64,000 nt of DNA, taken from positions 992,001 through 1,056,000 of the forward strand of contig NW_026947501.1 in NCBI RefSeq assembly GCF_034190915.1. Direction: 5' to 3'. The notes beneath the pieces are model-generated. The model saw only the letters and a program-made list of their open reading frames with translations. It did no database searches and was not told the origin of the DNA. A program made the translations under genes and the position numbers. The DNA comes from Cavia porcellus. Taxonomy: Eukaryota; Chordata; Mammalia; Rodentia; Caviidae. Shown piece by piece: positions 56,280-64,000 of this stretch. Each line of letters opens with the position of its first letter. The stretch's first letter is position 1.

Positions 56280-59200
56280 GGTGTTAGGGATAGTGTTAAG
56301 GTTTGGTTTAGTGTTAGGCTTAGGATTAGTGTTAGGGTTAGAAGTTAGATTTACTTTTACGTTTAGAGTTAGGGTTAAGTTTAGTCCTAGGGTTAGAGTT
56401 TAGTGTTATTGTTAGTGTTAGGGTTAGTGTTACGGATAGAGATTAAGGTTAGGTTGAGTGTTAAGGTTAGCGTTAGTGTTAGGGTGATCGTTAGAGCATA
56501 GTATTCGGTTTTGTGTTAGAGTTAGGCTTAGGGTTAGGGTAGTCTTAGAATTTATTTTTAGAATTAGGGTTATGCTTAGGATTAAAGCTTAGGTTGAGGT
56601 TACGTTTTAGGGTTTGTGCTATGGTTAGGGTTAGGGTTAGGGATCGTGTAAGTGTTAGGGTAGCGTTTACGTTTAGGGTTAGGGTTAGGGCTAGTGTTAT
56701 GGTTGGGCTAGTGTTATTGTTAGTGTAGCGTTTACGTTTGGGGTTAGGTTTAGTGTTAGTGTCATGTTTACTGTTAGGGTTAGGTTAGGGTTGGGTAAGG
56801 ATTAGTGTTAGAGGGTTATTATTAGTGTTAAGGTTACAGGTTTTGGTTAGTTTTAGGGTTAGGGTTATGGTTAGGGTTTGGTTTCGGGGTAGGTTTAGGG
56901 TTAGAGGTTAGTCTTATGGTTATGGTTCCTCTTAGGCTGAGAGTTTAGGGTTAGTGTTAGGGTTAATTTTAGCGTTAGGGTTAGGGTTAGAGTTATGGGT
57001 TAGGATTAGCATTATGGTTATCATTAGGATTAGGGTTCGAATTAGGGTTAGGCTTAAGTTTAGCGTTAGGTTTGGGTTTAGGGATATGGTTAGGTTTAGG
57101 GATAGTGTTAGGGTTAGGGTTAGGGTTTAGAGTTAGGGTTATGTTTACGGTTTGTTTTAGGTTTAGGGTTAGAGGTTAGGGTTAGTTTTAGGGTTAGCGT
57201 TACAGTTAGGGTTATGGTTCTAGTTTAGCGTTAGGGTTAGCGTTAGGTTTACGATTACTTTTAAGGTTAGGATTATGGTTAGAAGTTAGCATTAGATTTA
57301 GTTTTAGGGCTAGGTTTAGGGTTAGGGATATGGTTAGGCTTAGGGATTAGGTTTAGGGTCAGTGTCAGGGTAAGAGGTTATGTTTAGGATCAGGGTTAGT
57401 GTTAAGTGTAGGGTTAGGGCTTAATTTTAGCGTTAGTGTTAAGGTTAGGTTTAGTTTTAGGGCTTAGGGTTAGGATTTGTGTTACACGTTAGGGTTTAGG
57501 TTAGTTAGAGAGTTGGGTTAGGGTTATTGTTAGGGTTAAATGTTAGGGTTGGTGTTAGTGTTAGTTTTAAGGATAGGCTTATGGTTATGGTTTGGGTTCG
57601 GTTTAGCGTTAGGATTAGAGGTTAGGCTTATTGTTAGGGTTATGGTTAGGGTTAGGTTTAGGTTAGTGTTACAGTTACAGGTAGGGTTAGGGTTAGGCTT
57701 ATAGTTAGGGTGAGGGTTAGCGTTATGGTTAGGGTTATGGTTAGAGCTTAGGGATGGGCTTATAGATTAGGGTTAGGGTTAAGTTTACGGTTAGTGTTAG
57801 GTTGAGTTTTATGGTTAGCCTTAGGGTTAGGGTTACAGGTTAAGTTTAATGTTAGGTTTACGGTTAGGGTTAGGGATAGGTTTAGGGTTAGGATTAGTGT
57901 TAGAGGTAAGGGTTAGGATTATGTTTATGTTTATGGTTAGGGTAAGGGTTAGGATTAGAATTTAGTGTTAAGGATAGGGTCAGTGTTATGGTTACATTTA
58001 GTTTTCGGGTTAATGTTATGTTTAGGGTTATGTGTTAAATGTTCGGGAGAGGCTTAAAGTTAGGCTTCGGGTGAAGGTTAAGGTTAGTGTTACCATTAGG
58101 GTTAGGCTTAGTGTTAGGGTTAGGGTTAGGTTTAGTGTTAGTTTTAGGGTTAGGTTTAGCGTTAGTTTTAGGGGTTAGCTGTTGGTGGTAGGTTTACAGT
58201 TAGTGTTAGGGTTATGGTTATTGTTAGGGATAGTGTTAAATTGATGTTTAGGGTTTAGGGTGAGGGTTAGGCTTAGGGTTAGGGTTATGCTTAGAATTAC
58301 GGTTAGTCTTTGCGTTACGGTTAGGCTAATGGTTATGATAAGGTTAGCATTAGGGTTAGGGTTAGGTTTAGGGTTAGGTTTAGGTTTAGTTGTTAGGGAT
58401 AGGGTTAGGGTTAGTGTTACGGTTAGATTTTAGGGTTAGGGTTAAGGTTAGTGTTAGGGTTACGTTATGGTTAGTGTTTACTGTTTTGGTTAGGGTTAGG
58501 TTTATTACGAGGTTTAGTGTTAGCGTTAGGGTTAGGGTTAGGATTCGTGTAAGGGCTTAATGTTAGGGGTTAGGCTTAGAATTATGGTTTAGTGTTAGGT
58601 ATTAGGTATAAGGGGTTAGCAATTTGGTTAGTATTAGGGGTAGGGTTAGGGTTAGCTTTAGGGTTAGGGTTAGTGTTAGGTTTAGGGTTAGGTTTAGTGT
58701 TAGTTTTAGGGTTAGGTTTAGCGTTAGTTTTAGGGGTTAGCTGTTGGTGGTAGGTTTACAGTTAGTATTAGGGTTATGGTTATTGTTAGGGATAGTGTTA
58801 AATTGATGTTTAGGGTTTAGGGTGAGGGTTAGGCTTAGGGTTAGGGTTATGCTTAGAATTACGGTTAGTCTTTGCGTTACGGTTAGGCTAATGGTTATGA
58901 TAAGGTTAGCATTAGGGTTAGGGTTAGGTTTAGGGTTAGGTTTAGGTTTAGTTGTTAGGGATAGGGTTAGGGTTAGTGTTACAGTTAGATTTTAGGGTTA
59001 GGGGTAAGGTTAGTGTTAGGGTTACGTTATGGTTAGTGTTTAGTGTTTTGGTTAGGGTTAGGTTTATTACGAGGTTTAGTGTTAGCGTTAGGGTAAGGGT
59101 TAGGATTCGTGTAAGGGCTTAATGTTAGGGGTTAGGCTTAGAATTATGGCTTAGGGTTAGGTATTAGGTATAAGGGGTTAGCAATTTGGTTAGTATTAGG

Positions 59201-59398
59201 GGTAGGGTTAGGGTTAGCTTTAGGGTTAGGGTTAGTGTTAGGTTTAGGGTTTGGGTTATTGGTTAAGTGCTAGGGAGAGTTTAGAGGTAGACTTTGTGTT
59301 ATGGTTAGGGTTAGTGTTTCGATTAGTTTTAGGGTTAGGTTTAAGGTTAGGGTTAGAGTTAGTTTTAGAGTTAGGATTAGGGTTAGGGTTGGGGTTTA
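56280..59398 (+). repeat. Macrosatellite unit 5 (3119 bp, long form)
   Basis: Same length as unit 4 and only scattered single-base differences. AAATTGATG lies at 58238 and 58800. Landmarks sit exactly 3119 bp after those of unit 4. Together with units 3 and 4 this is the most homogeneous part of the window. Confidence 0.92.
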
Positions 59399-61955
59399 GG
59401 TGTTAGGGATAGTGTTAAGGTTTGGTTTAGTGTTAGGCTTAGGATTAGTGTTAGGGTTAGAAGTTAGATTTACTTTTACGTTTAGAGTTAGGGTTAAGTT
59501 TAGTCCTAGGGTTAGAGTTTAGTGTTATCGTTAGTGTTAGGGTTAGTGTTACGGATAGAGATTAAGGTTAGGTTGAGTGTTAAGGTTAGGGTTAGTGTTA
59601 GGGTTATCGTTAGAGCATAGTATTCGGTTTTGTGTTAGAGTTAGGCTTAGGGTTAGGGTAGTCTTAGAATTTATTTTTAGAATTAGGGTTATGCTTAGGA
59701 TTAAAGCTTAGGTTGAGGTTACGTTTTAGGGTTTGTGCTATGGTTAGGGTTAGGGTTAGGGATCGTGTAAGTGTTAGGGTAGCGTTTACGTTTAGGGTTA
59801 GGGTTAGGGCTAGTGTTATGGTTGGGCTCGTGTTATTGTTAGTGTAGCGTTTATGTTTGGGGTTAGGTTTAGTGTTAGTGTCATGTTTACTGTTAGGGTT
59901 AGGTTAGGGTTGGGTAAGGATTAGTGTTAGAGGGTTATTATTAGTGTTAAGGTTACAGGTTTTGGTTAGTTTTAGGGTTAGGGTTATGGTTAGGGTTTGG
60001 TTTCGGGGTAGGTTTAGGGTTAGAGGTTAGTCTTATGGTTATGGTTCCTCTTAGGCTGAGAGTTTAGGGTTAGTGTTAGGGTTAATTTTAGCGTTAGGGT
60101 TAGGGTTAGAGTTATGGGTTAGGATTAGCATTATGGTTATCATTAGGATTAGGGTTCGAATTAGGGTTAGGCTTAAGTTTAGCGTTAGGTTTGGGTTTAG
60201 GGATATGGTTAGGTTTAGGGATAGTGTTAGGGTTAGGGTTAGGGTTTAGAGTTAGGGTTATGTTTACGGTTTGTTTTAGGTTTAGGGTTAGAGGTTAGGG
60301 TTAGTTTTAGGGTTAGCGTTACAGTTAGGGTTATGGTTCTAGTTTAGCGTTAGGGTTAGCGTTAGGTTTACGATTACTTTTAAGGTTAGGAGTATGGTTA
60401 GAAGTTAGCATTAGATTTAGTTTTAGGGCTAGGTTTAGGGTTAGGGATATGGTTAGGCTTAGGGATTAGGTTTAGGGTCAGTGTCAGGGTAAGAGGTTAT
60501 GTTTAGGATCAGGGTTAGTGTTAAGTGTAGGGTTAGGGCTTAATTTTAGCGTTAGTGTTAAGGTTAGGTTTAGTTTTAGGGCTTAGGGTTAGGATTTGTG
60601 TTACACGTTAGGGTTTAGGTTAGTTAGAGAGTTGGGTTAGGGTTATTGTTAGGGTTAAATGTTAGGGTTGGTGTTAGTGTTAGTGTTAAGGATAGGCTTA
60701 TGGTTATGGTTTGGGTTCGGTTTAGCGTTAGGATTAGAGGTTAGGCTTATTGTTAGGGTTATGGTTAGGGTTAGGTTTAGGTTAGTGTTACAGTTACAGG
60801 TAGGGTTAGGGTTAGGCTTATAGTTAGGGTGAGGGTTAGCGTTATGGTTAGGGTTATGGTTAGAGCTTAGGGATGGGCTTATAGATTAGGGTTAGGGTTA
60901 AGTTTACGGTTAGTGTTAGGTTGAGTTTTATGGTTAGCCTTAGGGTTAAGGTTACAGGTTAAGTTTAATGTTAGGTTTACGGTTAGGGTTAGGGATAGGT
61001 TTAGGGTTAGGATTAGTGTTAGAGGTAAGGGTTAGGATTATGTTTATGTTTATGGTTAGGGTAAGGGTTAGGATTAGAATTTGGTGTTAAGGATAGGGTC
61101 AGTGTTATGGTTACATTTAGTTTTCGGGTTAATGTTATGTTTAGGGTTATGTGTTAAATGTTCGGGAGAGGCTTAAAGTTAGGCTTCGGGTGAAGGTTAA
61201 GGTTAGTGTTACCATTAGGGTTAGGCTTAGTGTTAGGGTTAGGGTTAGGTTTAGTGTTAGTTTTAGGGTTAGGTTTAGCGTTAGTTTTAGGGGTTAGCTG
61301 TTGGTGGTAGGTTTACAGTTAGTGTTAGGGTTATGGTTATTGTTAGGGATAGTGTTAAATTGATGTTTAGGGTTTAGGGTGAGGGTTAGGCTTAGGGTTA
61401 GGGTTATGCTTAGAATTACGGTTAGTCTTTGCGTTACGGTTAGGCTAATGGTTATGATAAGGTTAGCATTAGGGTTAGGGTTAGGTTTAGGGTTAGGTTT
61501 AGGTTTAGTTGTTAGGGATAGGGTTAGGGTTAGTGTTACGGTTAGATTTTAGGGTTAGGGTTAAGGTTAGTGTTAGGGTTACGTTATGGTTAGTGTTTAG
61601 TGTTTTGGTTAGGGTTAGGTTTATTACGAGGTTTAGTGTTAGCGTTAGGGTTAGGGTTAGGATTCGTGTAAGGGCTTAATGTTAGGGGTTAGGCTTAGAA
61701 TTATGGCTTAGGGTTAGGTATTAGGTATAAGGGGTTAGCAATTTGGTTAGTATTAGGGGTAGGGTTAGGGTTAGCTTTAGGGTTAGGGTTAGTGTTAGGT
61801 TTAGGGTTTGGGTTATTGGTTAAGTGCTAGGGAGAGTTTAGAGGTAGACTTTGTGTTATGGTTAGGGTTAGTGTTTCGATTAGTTTTAGGGTTAGGTTTA
61901 AGGTTAGGGTTAGAGTTAGTTTTAGAGTTAGGATTAGGGTTAGGGTTGGGGTTTA
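59399..61955 (+). repeat. Macrosatellite unit 6 (2557 bp, short form)
   Basis: Exactly 562 bp shorter than units 4 and 5 because it has only one copy of the duplicated segment (AAATTGATG once, at 61357). It shares the absence of the 18-bp segment with units 3-5, so it is either the form from which the long units arose or a reversal by loss of one copy. Confidence 0.92.
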
Positions 61956-64000
61956 GGTGTTAGGGATAGTGTTAAGGTTTGGTTTAGTGTTAGGCTTAGG
62001 ATTAGTGTTAGGGTTAGAAGTTAGATTTACTTTTACGTTTAGAGTTAGGGTTAGGTTTAGTCCTAGGGTTAGAGTTTAGTGTTATCGTTAGTGTTAGGGT
62101 TAGTGTTACAGATAGAGATTAAGGTTAGGTTGAGTGTTAAGGTTAGGGTTAGTGTTAGGGTTATCGTTAGAGCATAGTATTCGGTTTTGTGTTAGAGTTA
62201 GGCTTAGGGTTAGGGTAGTCTTAGAATTTATTTTTAGAATTAGGGTTATGCTTAGGATTAAATCTTAGGTTGAGGTTACGTTTTAAGGTTTGCGCTATGG
62301 TTAGGGTTAGGGTTAGGGATCGTGTAAGTGTTAGGGTAGCGTTTACGTTTAGGGTTAGGGTTAGGGCTAGTGTTATGGTTGGGCTAGTGTTATTGTTAGT
62401 GTAGCGTTTATGTTTGTGGTTAGGTTTAGTGTTAGTGTCATGTTTACTGTTAGGGTTAGGTTAGGGTTGGGTAAGGATTAGTGTTAGAGGGTTATTATTA
62501 GTGTTATGGTTACAGGTTTTGGTTAGTTTTAGGGTTAGGGTTATGGTTAGGGTTTGGTTTCGGGGTAGGTTTAGGGTTAGAGGTTAGTCTTATGGTTATG
62601 GTTCCTCTTAGGCTTAGAGTTTAAGGTTAGTGTTAGGGTTATGGTAAACGTTTGGGTTAATTTTAGTGCTAGGGTTAGGGTTAGAGTTATGGGTTAGGAT
62701 TTGCATTATGGTTATCATTAGGATTAGGGTTCGAATTAGGGTTAGGCTTAAGTTTAGCGTTAGGTTTGGGTTTAGGGATATGGTTAGCTTTAGGGATATT
62801 GTTAGGGTTAGGGTTAGGGTTCAGTGTTAGGGTTATGCTTACGGTTAGGTTTAGGTTTAAGGTTAGAGGTTAGGGTTAGTTTTAGGGTTAGCGTTACAGT
62901 TAGGGTTATGGTTCTAGTTTAGCGTTAGGGTTAGCGTTAGGTTTACGATTACTTTTAAGGTTAGGATTATGGTTAGAAGTTAGAATTAGATTTAGTTTTA
63001 GGGCTAGGTTTAGGGTTAGGGATATGGTTAGGCTTAGAGATTAGGTTTAGGGTCAGTGTCAGGGTAAGAGGTTATGTTTAGGATCAGGGTTAGTGTTAAG
63101 TGTAGGGTTAGGGCTTAATTTTAGCGTTAGTGTTAAGGTTAGGTTTAGTTTTAGGGCTTAGGGTTAGGATTTGTGTTACACGTTAGGGTTTGGGTTAGTT
63201 AGAGAGTTGGGTTAGGGTTATTGTTAGGGTTAAATGTTAGGGTTGGGGTTAGTGTTAGTGTTAAGGATAGGCTTATGGTTATGGTTTGGGTTCGGTTTAG
63301 CGTTAGTATTAGAGGTTAGGCTTATTGTTAGGGTTATGGTTAGGGTCATAGGTTTAGGTTAGTGTTACAGTTACAGGTAGGGTTAGTGTTAGGTTTAGAG
63401 TTAGGGTGAGGGTTAGCGTTATGGTTAGGGTTATGGTTAGAGCTTAGGGATGGGCTTAAAGATTAGGGTTAGGGTAAAGTTTACGGTTAGTGTTAGGTTG
63501 AGTTTTATGGTTAGCCTTAGGGTTAGGGTTAGAGGTTAAGTTTAATGTTAGGTTTACGGTTTGGGTTAGGTATAGGTTTAGGGTTAGGATTAGTGTTAGA
63601 GGTAAGGGTTAGGCTTATGTTTATGTTTATGGTTAGGGTAAGGGTTAGGATTAGAATTTAGTGTTAAGGATAGGGTCAGTGTTATGGTTACATTTAGTTT
63701 TCGGGTTAATGTTATGTTTAGGGTTATGTGTTAAATGTTCGGGAGAGGCTTAAAGTTAGGCTTCGGGTGAAGGTTAAGGTTAGTGTTACCATTAGGGTTA
63801 GGCTTAGTGTTAGGGTTAGGGTTAGGTTAAGTGTTAGTTTTAGGGTTAGTTTTAGCGTTAGTTTTAGCGGTTAGATGTTGGTGGTAGGTTTACAGTTACT
63901 GTTAGGGTTATGGTTATTGTTAGGGATAGTGTTAAATTGATGTTTAGGGTTTAGGGTGAGGGTTAGGCTTAGGGTTATGGTTATGCTTAGAATTACGGTT
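61956..64000 (+). repeat. Macrosatellite unit 7 (partial, cut by window edge)
   Basis: About 2045 bp of a further unit. It regains the 18-bp TGGTAAACGTTTGGGTTA segment at 62642-62659, as in units 1 and 2, while keeping GAGCATAGTATTCGG of units 3-6. AAATTGATG at 63934 is 2577 bp after that of unit 6. The array clearly continues beyond the window. Confidence 0.9.

Noticed and set aside
44884..64000. Assembly duplication artefact as the sole explanation for the array
   Set aside because: Units differ by private substitutions, an 18-bp indel and a 562-bp duplication with copy-specific bases, so they are not simple re-use of one sequence. Exact copy number still needs read-depth support.
1..64000. 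A genuine terminal telomere maintained by telomerase
   Set aside because: Exact TTAGGG runs reach only about seven units and most hexamers carry substitutions. A working vertebrate telomere end would be long and nearly pure.
1..64000. A new defence, toxin or biosynthetic system
   Set aside because: There is no coding sequence of normal complexity on either strand. The content is repeat DNA plus one SINE.

Overview
The window is one continuous block of degenerate telomere-like DNA. The + strand is built from TTAGGG hexamers and point variants of them (TTAGTG, TTAGGT, TTATGG, TTACGG, TTAGCG, TTAAGG, TTAGAG, ATAGGG, GTAGGG, CTAGGG), with frequent single-base slips of phase. C is scarce on the + strand throughout, and the G-rich strand keeps one orientation for all 64 kb. 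I see no protein-coding gene, no rRNA and no functional tRNA. Every long open frame is a low-complexity translation of the hexamer (Val-Arg or Leu-Gly on +, Asn-Pro or Leu-Thr on -). This composition suggests a vertebrate subtelomeric or interstitial/pericentromeric telomeric heterochromatin block.

The only clear non-telomeric DNA is a short tRNA-derived SINE at about 20326-20424. It has A and B boxes, an A-rich tail and a perfect 17-bp target-site duplication. It resembles the rodent ID/BC1 family, so a rodent, probably muroid (hamster, vole or deer-mouse type), is the best guess for the host. That rests on recognising one element from memory.

On a larger scale the tract is a set of nested higher-order repeats. 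(1) About 3.4-14.4 kb holds four diverged paralogous blocks (anchors 3192, 3072 and 1716 bp apart), with a local ~290/303-bp triplication near 13.3-14.2 kb. (2) About 14.6-24.4 kb has a second diverged series with anchors 2891, 2291 and 2919 bp apart, interrupted by the SINE. (3) 21.6-27.7 kb holds a further duplicated block plus a ~750-bp tandem copy. (4) 31.5-44.8 kb holds a ~2-kb block present three times and a ~5.2-kb block present twice, offset by about 6.0-6.2 kb. (5) From 44,884 to the right edge there is a clean, young macrosatellite of seven units (2577, 2582, 3118, 3119, 3119, 2557 bp and a final partial one). Its long units contain an internal 562-bp duplication.

Divergence between copies falls from left to right, so the right-hand array looks like the most recently amplified part. 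A recurrent non-telomeric module (TATTACAGTCAG ... GTTTAAGGGG ... GGATTAATG) occurs about 30 times between 1.5 and 39 kb and is absent from the young array. I found no sign of a new enzymatic or defence system. The interest lies in repeat architecture and evolution.
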